Source: CALDSL01 sp039810245
GTDB taxonomy: Bacteria; Chloroflexota; Anaerolineae; Anaerolineales; Anaerolineaceae
NCBI GenBank assembly: GCA_039810245.1
Contig: JBDHWQ010000001.1
Coordinates: 186,001-250,000 of the forward strand
Direction of reading: 5' to 3'
DNA: 64,000 bases
Part shown: one piece after another, positions 40,975-49,913 of the stretch
How positions within the stretch are numbered: the first letter of the stretch is position 1
How the letters are laid out: the number at the start of each line of letters is the position of its first letter
Made by a program: the position numbers and the translations under genes
Notes under the pieces: generated by a model
Told to the model about the DNA's origin: nothing
Database searches by the model: none
What the model saw: only the letters and a program-made list of their open reading frames with translations

Positions 40975-42465
40975 GTGAATAATCCTCAAAATGCGCCTAA
41001 AGGAATGCTCCAGGTGCTGTTTGCGGTGGCCGAAGCAGACCCGTTAATAAAGGTGGGCGGGTTGGGCGATGTTGCCGGTTCACTGCCGCCCGCCCTGCGC
41101 GCTCTGGACCCCGAGCAGACCGGCGGGCCGCTGCTAGACGTGCGTGTGGTGCTGCCGTATCACTGCGCCATTTCGCTTGCGCCGGAAGACTTAAAGTTGG
41201 TGGCAACATTTTCCGTGCCAAAACCTGGCGGCGACATGGAAGCGCGCGCCTTCCTAACCGAGCGCTGCGACACGCCTATTTATCTCATCGATGGTGACCC
41301 GTTCCAGGGCGAAATGCCGGTGTATAGCATGAACACCGCCGAAGATGGCGACAAATACACCTTCTTCTCACTGGCGGTGCTGGAGCTGGCGCGCGCGCTG
41401 AACTGGCAGCCGGATGTGCTGCATGCAAACGACTGGCATACTGCCATCAGCGTATACATGCTCGACCAGTTGCGGAAGAAGCAAGACCCCTTCTTCCGCG
41501 CGACGGGCAGCGTCATCACCATTCACAATTTGCCCTTCATGGGCGGTGGCGTAGAAGGCGCGCTGCGCGCTTATGGCATCCCCCCCTGCGATGCGGCCTT
41601 TGTGCCGGAATGGGCGCGCTATTTCCCCCTGCCCATGGGGCTGGCGACCGCGGATGAGATTGTGGCGGTTTCCCCCAGTTATGCACACGAGATCCTCACA
41701 CCCGGCTTTGGCTGCGGGCTGGAACACCTGCTACAGGCGCGCGCGGAGCACATCACCGGCATTCTCAATGGGCTGGATCAGGAAACCTGGGACCCCGCAG
41801 AGGATATTGGCCTGCACCAGCCATTCGATGCGCAGCACCTGGAACGGCGCGCGGCGAATAAGGCTGCGCTGCTGGATGAGTTCGGGCTGGCGGCCAATCC
41901 GGATGCGCCGCTGCTGATCCTCATCAGCCGTATGGACCAGCAAAAAGGTGTAGACATCGCCGTGGAAGCGCTGCGGCTCATCACCGACCTGGAGTGGAAC
42001 GCGGTATTGCTCGGCACCGGAGATCCGGTGCTGGAAGATGAGCTGCGCCGGCTGGAAGCGCAGCACCCCAACCGGGTGCGGGCCGCCATCCGCTTTGACA
42101 GCCGGCTTTCGGAACGCATGTATGCCGGCGCTGATATTCTGCTGATGCCCTCGCGCTATGAGCCGTGCGGTCTGGCGCAGATGATCGCTATGCGTTATGG
42201 CTGCGTGCCGGTGGCGCGCGCCGTTGGCGGGCTGCGCGATACCATCATCGACCGGCCAGAGGACCCGGCGCATAGTACCGGCTTCCTGTTCCAGGACGCC
42301 ACACCCGCAGCGCTGGCCGGTACGCTGCGCCGCGCTCTGGTGGAATATGGGCAACCCGCATTGTGGCGCGTGCGCCAGCAGTCTGGCATGCAGCAGGACT
42401 TTGACTGGCAGCGCTCGGCCATCGCCTATGCGCAAATCTACCAATCCCTGAGGAAGCAGCCATGA
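40975..42465 (+). CDS. glgA: Glycogen synthase (ADP-glucose type)
   Basis: 496 residues from the GTG at 40975 (GAGAGAA upstream); ATG 41005 is an alternative. GT5 family: the N-terminal ADP-glucose site KVGGLGDVAGSLPPAL, HANDWHT, and the C-terminal LLMPSRYEPCGLAQMIAMRYGCVPVARAVGGL. It extends alpha-1,4-glucan from ADP-glucose. It overlaps glgC by 4 bases (ATGA) in a glgA-glgC-malQ operon. Confidence 0.95.
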   Translation: MNNPQNAPKGMLQVLFAVAEADPLIKVGGLGDVAGSLPPALRALDPEQTGGPLLDVRVVLPYHCAISLAPEDLKLVATFSVPKPGGDMEARAFLTERCDTPIYLIDGDPFQGEMPVYSMNTAEDGDKYTFFSLAVLELARALNWQPDVLHANDWHTAISVYMLDQLRKKQDPFFRATGSVITIHNLPFMGGGVEGALRAYGIPPCDAAFVPEWARYFPLPMGLATADEIVAVSPSYAHEILTPGFGCGLEHLLQARAEHITGILNGLDQETWDPAEDIGLHQPFDAQHLERRAANKAALLDEFGLAANPDAPLLILISRMDQQKGVDIAVEALRLITDLEWNAVLLGTGDPVLEDELRRLEAQHPNRVRAAIRFDSRLSERMYAGADILLMPSRYEPCGLAQMIAMRYGCVPVARAVGGLRDTIIDRPEDPAHSTGFLFQDATPAALAGTLRRALVEYGQPALWRVRQQSGMQQDFDWQRSAIAYAQIYQSLRKQP

Positions 42466-43724
42466 AAATACGAGCCGTGATCCTGGCCGGTGGCGAAGGC
42501 ACGCGCCTGGGCGTGCTTACCGCCAAGCGCACCAAACCTGCCGTGCCATTTGGCGGCAAGTACCGTATTATTGACTTTCCTCTTTCCAACTGCGTCAACT
42601 CCAACCTGTTCGATGTTTCCATCGTGGCCCAATACCGCCCGCACTCGCTCATCGACCATATCGGCGCCGGCGGCCCGTGGGACCTCGACCGAGACCATAC
42701 CGGCGGCGTGCGCATCTACACGCCCTATCGCTCGCGTTCTTCCGCCTGGTTTTCAGGCACAGCCGACGCCATCCAGCAGAATTTCTCGTTCATAAAACGC
42801 GGCAAGCCTGACGTGGTGCTGATCCTCTCCGGCGATCATGTCTACTCGATGGATTACGATATCCTGATCCAGTATCACCGTGATCGCCACGCAGATGTCA
42901 CCATGGCGACGATCCGCGTGCCGATCGAAGAAGCCTCGCGCTTTGGGATTGTGGGTATCGACGCGAACAATCGCATTCAATCCTTCGTGGAAAAGCCCGC
43001 CAATCCGCCCTCGCAACTGGCGAACATGGGCGTATACGTGTTCAACATGGACACACTCAACGAAGCGCTGTGGGAAGACCACCAGCGCGCCGACTCATCG
43101 CACGATTTTGGCAAAGACATCCTGCCGCATCTGATCCAGCAAGGGCTGAACGTATATGCCTACCCGTACAGCGGCTACTGGGTGGATGTAGGCACGGTGA
43201 ATTCCTATTGGCAGGCGCATATGGACCTGCTGACCACCCCGCCCACGCTGAACCTGCATGATTCGAGTTGGGTTATCCACACCCGCTCGGAAGAACGCCC
43301 GCCCATGCGCGTGCAGCGTGGTGCGATCTTCGAAGACAGCCTGATGTGTGACGGCTGCGTGGTGGAGAGTGGCGCTAAGGTGATCCGCAGCGTGCTTTCG
43401 CCGGGCGTGGTGGTAAAATCCGGCGCGGTTGTGCAGGATTCAATCATCCTCACCGATGTGCTCATCGGCGGTGGTAGCATGGTGGAGCGCGCCATTATCG
43501 ATAAGCGCACGCACCTGTCTCCCAACAGCCATATCGGCAGTCTGGCAGATACCGGTGGAGAAATCCACATCGCCATGGTGGGCAAGAACTGCCGCACCCC
43601 CGAAGGTTTGACCATGCAACCCGGAGCGATGGTCGGATGCGACGTGATCCCCAGTGACTTTACCAGCAACGTTGTGTTGCCCGGAGAATATATCCAGACG
43701 CGGAGACTACCGAATGAACTATAA
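42462..43724 (+). CDS. glgC: Glucose-1-phosphate adenylyltransferase
   Basis: 420 residues. LAGGEGTRLGVLTAKRTKPAVPFGGKYRIIDF is the catalytic and allosteric N-terminus, SGDHVYSMDY holds the catalytic Asp, VEKPAN binds sugar phosphate, and a left-handed beta-helix forms the C-terminus (SLMCDGCVVESGAKVIRSVLSPGV). It makes ADP-glucose for GlgA and is the usual control point of glycogen synthesis. Its end overlaps malQ by 11 bases. Confidence 0.96.
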   Translation: MKIRAVILAGGEGTRLGVLTAKRTKPAVPFGGKYRIIDFPLSNCVNSNLFDVSIVAQYRPHSLIDHIGAGGPWDLDRDHTGGVRIYTPYRSRSSAWFSGTADAIQQNFSFIKRGKPDVVLILSGDHVYSMDYDILIQYHRDRHADVTMATIRVPIEEASRFGIVGIDANNRIQSFVEKPANPPSQLANMGVYVFNMDTLNEALWEDHQRADSSHDFGKDILPHLIQQGLNVYAYPYSGYWVDVGTVNSYWQAHMDLLTTPPTLNLHDSSWVIHTRSEERPPMRVQRGAIFEDSLMCDGCVVESGAKVIRSVLSPGVVVKSGAVVQDSIILTDVLIGGGSMVERAIIDKRTHLSPNSHIGSLADTGGEIHIAMVGKNCRTPEGLTMQPGAMVGCDVIPSDFTSNVVLPGEYIQTRRLPNEL

Positions 43725-45261
43725 ACGCGCATCAGGCATCATCCTGCATCCCACCAGCCTGCCCGGCCCGGATGGCATTGGCGACCTCGGCCCTGAAGCC
43801 TACCGGTGGGTCAACTTTCTGGCGGAAGCTGGCTGCGGGTTATGGCAGGTGCTGCCACTGGGCCCAACCGGATATGGCGACTCTCCCTACCAGTGCTTCT
43901 CGGCCTTCGCCGGGAACCCGTATCTGGTTAGCCCGGCCATGCTGTTGGAAGATGGCCTGCTGGCTCGTGCCGACCTGGCCGACCGTCCGCAGTTCCCTGC
44001 AGAACAGGTGCAGTATGGTGATGTGATCGGCTGGAAGCTGACCGTGCTCAGCCGCGCCTACCAGGCATTCAAAAGTGGGAAAGTGCCGCCCATGGCCGAA
44101 GAATTTGAGGCCTTCCAGGTGCGCCACGCGCACTGGCTGGAAGACTATTCGCTGTTTATGGCGATCAAGGAAGCCAATGGCGGCGTTTCGTGGGACAACT
44201 GGGATGCCAGCCTGCGCCTGCGCAATTCGGCGGCGCTGGCAGCCTTTGCCAACGAACACGCGGCGCAGATCGAACAGATCCGCTTCAGCCAGTTCCTGTT
44301 TTTCCGCCAGTGGGATGCACTGCACGCTTATGCCAACCAGAAGGGCATTCAGATCGTGGGCGATATCCCCATCTTCATCGCCTTCGACAGCGCCGATGCC
44401 TGGGCACACAAAGAGCTGTTCTATTTCAACATCGAAGGCAAAGCTGAGGCCGTAGCAGGCGTTCCGCCGGATTACTTCTCACCCACCGGCCAGCTCTGGG
44501 GTAACCCGTTGTACCGCTGGTCGGTGCACCAGCAGACAGGATATGCCTGGTGGATCCAGCGCATGCAGGCCAGCCTGAGCATGGTGGACGTGCTGCGGTT
44601 GGATCACTTCCGCGGTTTTGCCGGGTATTGGGAAGTGCCGGGCGGCATGCCCACCGCCGAAATCGGGCGCTGGGTGAAAGGCCCGGGGGCTGATTTTCTG
44701 CGCGCCGTACAGGAAGCCCTGGGCGACCTGCCCATCATCGCCGAAGACCTGGGGGAAATTACGCAGGATGTATTCGACCTGCGTGATATGTTCGGCCTGC
44801 CAGGGATGAAGATTTTGCAGTTCGCATTTCTCAACGACCCTCGCGATCCATTCCTGCCGCATAATTACCCGCAGAATTGCGTGGCATACACCGGCACGCA
44901 CGATAACGACACCTCGCTTGGCTGGTATATCTCGGCACCGGAACGCGAGCGCGATTTTATTCGCCGCTACCTGGCGCGCTCGGGAGAGGATATTGTGTGG
45001 GATATGATCCGCGCGGTGTGGGGCTCCACGGCGGTATTCGCGCTGGCGCCAATGCAGGACTTTCTGGTGCTGGGCACCGAGGCGCGCATGAACTACCCCG
45101 GACGAGCAAGCGGTAATTGGAGCTGGCGCATGCTGCCCGACGCCCTGGACCCAGCCCTGATCGAGCGCATCCGCGAGCATAATTTCCTGTATAACCGCGT
45201 GGCAGGTGAGGAAAAAACACCCCCGCCGCACGCCAATATTGATTACGCAGAGGCGGATTAG
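43714..45261 (+). CDS. malQ: 4-alpha-glucanotransferase (amylomaltase)
   Basis: 515 residues from the ATG at 43714. GH77: GIGDLGPEAYRWVNFLAEAG, QVLPLGPTGYGDSPYQ, nucleophile Asp in VLRLDHFRGF, acid/base Glu in IIAEDLGEI, and transition-state Asp in TGTHDNDTSLGW. It transfers glucan chains between alpha-1,4-glucans. With GlgA and GlgC it forms a coupled storage-glucan module; branching and phosphorylase genes are not in the window. Confidence 0.96.
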   Translation: MNYKRASGIILHPTSLPGPDGIGDLGPEAYRWVNFLAEAGCGLWQVLPLGPTGYGDSPYQCFSAFAGNPYLVSPAMLLEDGLLARADLADRPQFPAEQVQYGDVIGWKLTVLSRAYQAFKSGKVPPMAEEFEAFQVRHAHWLEDYSLFMAIKEANGGVSWDNWDASLRLRNSAALAAFANEHAAQIEQIRFSQFLFFRQWDALHAYANQKGIQIVGDIPIFIAFDSADAWAHKELFYFNIEGKAEAVAGVPPDYFSPTGQLWGNPLYRWSVHQQTGYAWWIQRMQASLSMVDVLRLDHFRGFAGYWEVPGGMPTAEIGRWVKGPGADFLRAVQEALGDLPIIAEDLGEITQDVFDLRDMFGLPGMKILQFAFLNDPRDPFLPHNYPQNCVAYTGTHDNDTSLGWYISAPERERDFIRRYLARSGEDIVWDMIRAVWGSTAVFALAPMQDFLVLGTEARMNYPGRASGNWSWRMLPDALDPALIERIREHNFLYNRVAGEEKTPPPHANIDYAEAD

Positions 45262-45291
45262 CGCGTAGAGACTTTTCCGTCGCTGCCACGC

Positions 45292-45320
45292 TTGACAAAG
45301 ACTGGTGGCGTGGCTACAAT
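45292..45320 (+). promoter_or_regulatory. Promoter of the ferredoxin gene
   Basis: TTGACA (45292-45297), 17 bases, TACAAT (45315-45320). This is the closest match to consensus in the window. The transcript would have a leader of about 100 bases. Confidence 0.85.
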
Positions 45321-45427
45321 TTTCTAGAATGTAGCAGTTCAAGCCGTATGGGAATGCGCATTCAACCATCCCCATTGTTTTTTATGCGTTTTGTTAAGCA
45401 ACCATTCGCTTTACCCTGGAGGACCCG

Positions 45428-45838
45428 ATGACTCATATAATCACTAGCCTGTGCCTGCGTGATGGTGGCTGCGCAACGGTTTGCCCGGTCGAGTGTATTG
45501 TTCCCGGCAAGCCGGTTGAGGAATGGCCGTGGTATTACATTGACCCTGATACCTGCATCGACTGCGGCGCGTGCGTGCCCGAGTGCCCATTCGCGGCGAT
45601 CTTCCCGGAAGACGAAGTGCCGGATGCCTACAAGGCGCGCGGTGGCGAGCTGCTCTCACAGCGCCCCGGCACCCCGGGCTATGACCTTGCGTATGATGGC
45701 ACCAATCACGATGGCGACGCCGTGCACCTGGAGGCCACGCGTGCGCTGGCGGCCGGTGAAGTGGTGGATCTGACCGTGGATATCCCCGATAACGGCCGCT
45801 TCTACACCGAAGGCCCCGGTTACAGCGCCGCCGGCTAA
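45428..45838 (+). CDS. Seven-iron-type ferredoxin with a long C-terminal extension
   Basis: 136 residues. Cysteines 9, 15, 19, 23 and 43, 46, 49, 53 (VCPVEC, CIDCGACVPECP) align with Azotobacter-type FdI, where such sets bind one [3Fe-4S] and one [4Fe-4S] cluster. The PEDEVPDAYKAR stretch after the second cluster also matches that group. The first two cysteines are two residues closer than usual. The tail (about 70-136) is acidic and Gly-rich with no known domain. It transfers electrons in the cytosol; strong promoter and terminator indicate high independent expression. Confidence 0.88.
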   Translation: MTHIITSLCLRDGGCATVCPVECIVPGKPVEEWPWYYIDPDTCIDCGACVPECPFAAIFPEDEVPDAYKARGGELLSQRPGTPGYDLAYDGTNHDGDAVHLEATRALAAGEVVDLTVDIPDNGRFYTEGPGYSAAG

Positions 45839-45856
45839 GCAAGAACTGAGTACACC

Positions 45857-45887
45857 AAAAAGAGGAAGTCACCGACTTCCTCTTTTT
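45857..45887 (+). terminator. Terminator after the ferredoxin gene
   Basis: A perfect 14-bp stem (45857-45870 with 45874-45887) with a 3-base loop, A-tract left and T-tract right. Confidence 0.92.
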
Positions 45888-45913
45888 CTCAATTAACTTT
45901 ACTCGTAGGAGGG

Positions 45914-47380
45914 ATGGCAAAGGTGGATATGCAAAATTTGCGCAAAGAAAAGGATTCGCTGGGTGAAGTATTTGTCCCGGTAGATGCGCTGTATGGCGCG
46001 CAGACCCAGCGCGCGGTAATGAACTTCCCCGTATCCGGGCTGCGACCCTGGCGGGCGTTTATCTGGTCGATGGCGGCAATTAAGCGCGCCGCGGCAGATG
46101 TGAACAGTGCCCTGGGCCTACTGGACCCGAAACTGGCCGCGGCGATCAGCCAGGCCGGGGCCGAAGTGATGGAAGGCCAGTGGGATGCGCAATTCGTGGT
46201 TGACCCGTTCCAGGCTGGGGCGGGAACCAGCCATAACATGAACGCCAACGAAGTTCTGGCCAACCGCGCCACGCAGATCCTCGGCGGGGAGATCGGCAAA
46301 TACCTGGTAAACCCGAACGACCACGTCAATATGTCGCAGTCCACCAACGACACCATCCCCACCGCCATCCGCCTGGGGGCGCTGTGGCGGCTGGATGAGC
46401 TGCTGGCTGCTGTGGACCGGCTGGCCGGCGCGCTGCGGGAGAAGTCGGCCGAGTTTGATGACATTGTAAAATCGGGGCGCACCCATTTGCAGGATGCGGT
46501 ACCGGTGCGCATGGGTCAGGAGTTTGGTGGTTATGCCCGCGCCATTGAGCGCGACCGCGAACGCATCCACCGGGCGGCCGAAGGGCTGCGCCGGCTGGGG
46601 ATCGGCGGCACGGCCACGGGCACCGGGCTGAACGCCCACCCTGAATACCACCGCCGCATGGTGGCGCGCCTGTCAGAGATCACCGGGCTGGAGTTGACCA
46701 CCTCGGACGACTTGTTTGAGAGCATGCAATCACTGGCAGACGCGGCGGATTTTTCGGCTTCGCTACGCACGCTGGCTATCACCCTGACGCGGGTTGCCAA
46801 CGACTTCCGGCTGCTGGCATCCGGGCCATCCACCGGGCTTGATGAACTGCGGCTGCCGGCAGTACAGCCCGGTTCGAGCATCATGCCCGGCAAGGTCAAC
46901 CCGGTGCTGGCTGAAATGCTCAACCAGGCCATGTTCCACTTGCAGGGCTGCGACCTGACTGTCTCGCTGGCGGCGCAAGCCGGGCAGCTTGAATTGAACG
47001 TAATGATGCCCATTATCGCCCATAACCTGTTTGAAATGATGCAGGTGATGATCGGCGCGATCAACGCCTTTACCACATTTTGCGTCAGCGGCATTAGCGC
47101 GAACCGCGAGAAGGCGGAAGGCTGGCTGGCGCGCAACGCCATCATCGTAACCGCCCTCAACCCGGTCATCGGTTACCTGGCCGGCGCGGCGCTGGTCAAG
47201 GAATCGCTGGCCACCAACCGCACGGTGGGCGAAGTTGCTATGGAAAAGGCGCGCCAGGGCGCATTGCGCCACCGTGACGAAGATCGCACCGTGAGCGCTG
47301 AAGAAATTCAAGCTGCGCTGGGCGACCTGCGCCGGCTGACCGAGGGCGGCATCCACGGCACCGGCGGCGGCGGGGGATAA
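45914..47380 (+). CDS. Aspartase/class II fumarase family lyase, aspartate ammonia-lyase-like
   Basis: 488 residues. The superfamily loop GSSIMPGKVNPV is intact. QAGAGTSHNMNANEVLANRA and NDHVNMSQSTND match aspartase-type motifs; fumarase C usually has QTGSGTQxNMN and SQSSND. GRTHLQDAVPVRMGQEF also leans to aspartase, while GTGLNAHPEY is fumarase-like. It forms fumarate from aspartate or malate. The sucCD operon is on the far side of the window, so context does not decide. The ATG at 45914 is only 1 base from AGGAGG; the ATG at 45929 could be the true start. The C-terminus ends in a Gly-rich tail. Confidence 0.85.
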   Translation: MAKVDMQNLRKEKDSLGEVFVPVDALYGAQTQRAVMNFPVSGLRPWRAFIWSMAAIKRAAADVNSALGLLDPKLAAAISQAGAEVMEGQWDAQFVVDPFQAGAGTSHNMNANEVLANRATQILGGEIGKYLVNPNDHVNMSQSTNDTIPTAIRLGALWRLDELLAAVDRLAGALREKSAEFDDIVKSGRTHLQDAVPVRMGQEFGGYARAIERDRERIHRAAEGLRRLGIGGTATGTGLNAHPEYHRRMVARLSEITGLELTTSDDLFESMQSLADAADFSASLRTLAITLTRVANDFRLLASGPSTGLDELRLPAVQPGSSIMPGKVNPVLAEMLNQAMFHLQGCDLTVSLAAQAGQLELNVMMPIIAHNLFEMMQVMIGAINAFTTFCVSGISANREKAEGWLARNAIIVTALNPVIGYLAGAALVKESLATNRTVGEVAMEKARQGALRHRDEDRTVSAEEIQAALGDLRRLTEGGIHGTGGGGG

Positions 47381-47401
47381 ACTTTTCAACCGATTTAGAA
47401 A

Positions 47402-47444
47402 CCCAAAAAGCACCCTTCGACGAACTCAGGGTGCTTTTTTGGGT
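47402..47444. terminator. Bidirectional terminator between the lyase and ppgK
   Basis: A 15-bp near-perfect stem (47402-47416 with 47428-47443), 11-base loop, A-tract left and T-tract right, between convergent genes. Confidence 0.88.
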
Positions 47445-47459
47445 AAGAATATCTCGCCG

Positions 47460-48212
47460 TTACTTTGTCAAACCTGATCGCTGGGCAGCGTACATGGCCG
47501 CGCCGACGATCCCGGCTTCGTTGCGCAATTCGGCGGCAACCAATTTCGCGCGCGTCTTGAGGAAGGGGAAGAAATCCTCAGGGGTCTTCGACACCCCACC
47601 GCCGATGATGATCAGGTCCGGGCTGATCAGCAGCTCGATCGTTTCCAGGTACTCCTGAAAGCGCTGCGCCCAGTCTTCCCAGGTAAGGTTCTTGCGCTTG
47701 CGCGTGGCATCCGATGCGCGGCGCTCTGCATCCTTACCGCGTATTTCCACGTGACCAAACTCGGTGTTGGGCAGCAGGTGGCGGTCAACGAATACCGCCG
47801 AACCGATCCCGGTCCCGATCGTCAGCATCAACACCACGCCGTTGCGTAACCCACGCCCGGCGCCAAATTCCATTTCGGCAATACCGGCCGCGTCAGCGTC
47901 GTTGAGCACATGCGCCGGGCAGCCGGTGGCTTCACAAATCAGCGTCTCGACGTTGGTGCCGATCCAGCTCTCATCAATATTGGCCGCGCTCCTTGCCACG
48001 CCATATCGCACGATAGCCGGAAAACCCGCTCCAATCGGTCCCTCGTAACCAAAATGATCACGCACACTGTTTACCACCGCGGCCACGTCATCCGGCATGC
48101 CCTTATCGGGCGTGGGCAGGCGGTGGCGCGCTGCCACCATCGCCCCGGTCTGAATATCTACCAGCCCGCCCTTGATGCCGGAACCGCCAATATCAATGCC
48201 TAATACTGCCAT
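47460..48212 (-). CDS. ppgK: Polyphosphate glucokinase (ROK family)
   Basis: 250 residues. LGIDIGGSGIKGGLVD (phosphate-1 loop), NDADAAGIAE, LTIGTGIGSAVFVD and PDLIIIGGGVSK are typical of actinobacterial-type polyphosphate glucokinases, which phosphorylate glucose with inorganic polyphosphate or ATP. LPNTEFGHVEI carries the catalytic region and no CxCGxxGC zinc motif is present, in line with PpgK rather than other ROK kinases. It may feed glucose-6-phosphate to the glycogen operon nearby. Confidence 0.92.
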   Translation of the reverse strand: MAVLGIDIGGSGIKGGLVDIQTGAMVAARHRLPTPDKGMPDDVAAVVNSVRDHFGYEGPIGAGFPAIVRYGVARSAANIDESWIGTNVETLICEATGCPAHVLNDADAAGIAEMEFGAGRGLRNGVVLMLTIGTGIGSAVFVDRHLLPNTEFGHVEIRGKDAERRASDATRKRKNLTWEDWAQRFQEYLETIELLISPDLIIIGGGVSKTPEDFFPFLKTRAKLVAAELRNEAGIVGAAMYAAQRSGLTK

Positions 48213-48274
48213 TGCATCATCTCCTCAGGTTTTCATGGGTGGTCGCAGTGTACACGCGCTGTATGTGCCCCTGT

Positions 48275-48303
48275 ATTATGGCAAAAATAGCGCGGATTGT
48301 CTA
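48275..48303 (-). promoter_or_regulatory. Promoter of ppgK
   Basis: On the minus strand, TAGACA (plus 48298-48303), 17 bases, CATAAT (48275-48280), about 62 bases before the ppgK ATG. Confidence 0.55.
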
Positions 48304-48304
48304 A

Positions 48305-49450
48305 TCATGGGCAGGCGTTGGATAAGTGTTCTTCGTAGGTTTTCGCAAACAGGTGTCGCCCAGAGCCATCACAGCGCGCGCGGAAATAGTAATACGGGGT
48401 CTGCGCCGGAAATGCCACCGCCTGGATTGCCGACAGCGGCGGGCTGCAGATGGGGCCGGGCGGCAGCCCGGCGTACAAATAAGTATTGTAGGGCGAATCG
48501 GTCTGCAAATCCACGGCGCTGAGCGGGTTCACCCACCAGCTTTCCCGCGCGGCATCGAAGCCCACCGCATACTGAACCGTGGGGTCGCTGTCCAGTTTCA
48601 TACCGTCGCGCATGCGGTTAAGAAACACGGAAGCGATCATTGGCTGCTCGTCTGCTACCACCGCCTCGCGCTGCACCAGTGAGGCCAGCGTCACACCCTC
48701 GCGCAGGCTGTAACCCTGTTTCTCCAGCCCGGCGCGCACCGGCTGCGGCACGGATTCGTCAAAACGGCGCACAAAAGTCAGCACCAGCTCCTCGGCGCTG
48801 ATCTCGCGTTTCAGGCGGTAAACGTCCGGGTATAGGAAGCCTTCCAGGTCTTCCAGGCCTTCCAGCCCGGCGGGCATATTCAGCCCAGCCGGGTTATGCA
48901 CCAGTCGCAGAAAGTCTTCGGGCGTCACCGACAGACCCGAGGTGGGCAGTGCAGCGGCGATTTCTTCAGCGCGCCAACCAGGTAGGATGCTGAACGACAC
49001 TTCCAGTGGGGTGGCGTCTTGCAGCGCCAGGGCAATCTGCAGCGCGTTGAGCGCCGGGCTGAGCAAATGCTGTCCGGCCTGCACGCCTGTATCCAGCCCG
49101 GAGTAGATCAGGTAGGTCTGGAAAGCTTCAGCGCTGCGCAGCAAGCCCTGGTTTTGCAACCGTACGGCCATCTCTGGCACGCTCTCGCCAAGTTCGACTT
49201 CAAACAGGACCGCCTCGCCCCCTGTATCCACCGGTTCAAGGATTTCCGCGCGGTTAAGAAACAGCCGCCCCGAATACAGCACGCGCTCGGTAGACGACAG
49301 CCGCGGCGAAACCGGACCAAAATTCTCCTCAGCCAGGTCGGGCAGCAGCACAAAGCCCAGGGCCAGCAGCGCCGCCAGCGCGATGGCCAATCCCAGCAGT
49401 AGGATGAGCAAAGAGGGTAGAAGGGAAGAACGACGTCGGTTGCGTGTCAT
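48305..49450 (-). CDS. mltG: Endolytic murein transglycosylase MltG
   Basis: 381 residues from the ATG at 49450 (GAGG 5 bases upstream). One N-terminal membrane helix (about 9-35), a LysM-like region, and the YceG domain with ASLVQREA (catalytic Glu), IASVFLNRMRDGMKLDSDPTVQYAVG and YNTYLYAGLPPGPICSP. It cuts nascent peptidoglycan strands outside the membrane and so ends glycan synthesis. It follows ruvX, as in many bacteria, within the run from 51409. Confidence 0.93.
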   Translation of the reverse strand: MTRNRRRSSLLPSLLILLLGLAIALAALLALGFVLLPDLAEENFGPVSPRLSSTERVLYSGRLFLNRAEILEPVDTGGEAVLFEVELGESVPEMAVRLQNQGLLRSAEAFQTYLIYSGLDTGVQAGQHLLSPALNALQIALALQDATPLEVSFSILPGWRAEEIAAALPTSGLSVTPEDFLRLVHNPAGLNMPAGLEGLEDLEGFLYPDVYRLKREISAEELVLTFVRRFDESVPQPVRAGLEKQGYSLREGVTLASLVQREAVVADEQPMIASVFLNRMRDGMKLDSDPTVQYAVGFDAARESWWVNPLSAVDLQTDSPYNTYLYAGLPPGPICSPPLSAIQAVAFPAQTPYYYFRARCDGSGRHLFAKTYEEHLSNACP

Positions 49451-49463
49451 GGTGTCCTCAACG

Positions 49464-49913
49464 TCATGCAAGAGGGGCATTCAAATCGGGGTCATCGCGC
49501 AGCGCGTCCAGATAGCTTTGCAGGATCACCGCGGCAGCCAGGTCATCCAGGTGGCCAGCGCGCTTGCGCCGGCTGACGCCCATGCTGCGGCGGATGGATT
49601 GGGCCGCCTGGGTACTGCCGCTTTCATCCCATAACTGCACCGGGATGCTGGTCTGCTCGCGGATTGCATCCGCCAGGCGCGCGGCATGGCGCGCCTCGGG
49701 CGTATTGGGTAGACCTTCTTCATCCAGCGGTTGCCCCACCAGGATGAGCACGGCCTCGCGTTCGGCAGCAATCTGCACAATCAGCGCTGCGTCCACCGCG
49801 CGCGAAACGTGCGCGATAACCTGCAGTGGGTTGGAAATCGTGGCGGTCGGATCGCTGAGTGCCAGCCCGATACGTTTTTCGCCGGGGTCCACGGCCAATA
49901 TACGCGCGTTCAT
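49464..49913 (-). CDS. ruvX: RuvX/YqgF Holliday-junction resolvase-like protein
   Basis: 149 residues from the ATG at 49913. RNase H fold with ILAVDPGEKRIGLALSD (catalytic Asp), LILVGQPLDEEG and DDLAAAVILQSYLD. The family resolves Holliday junctions and processes 16S rRNA. Its start overlaps the stop of the upstream gene by 4 bases (ATGA). It is 13 bases before mltG. Confidence 0.93.
   Translation of the reverse strand: MNARILAVDPGEKRIGLALSDPTATISNPLQVIAHVSRAVDAALIVQIAAEREAVLILVGQPLDEEGLPNTPEARHAARLADAIREQTSIPVQLWDESGSTQAAQSIRRSMGVSRRKRAGHLDDLAAAVILQSYLDALRDDPDLNAPLA

Noticed and set aside
45914..47380. Firm call of fumC
   Set aside because: Several motifs are aspartase-like, so only a family-level call is safe.
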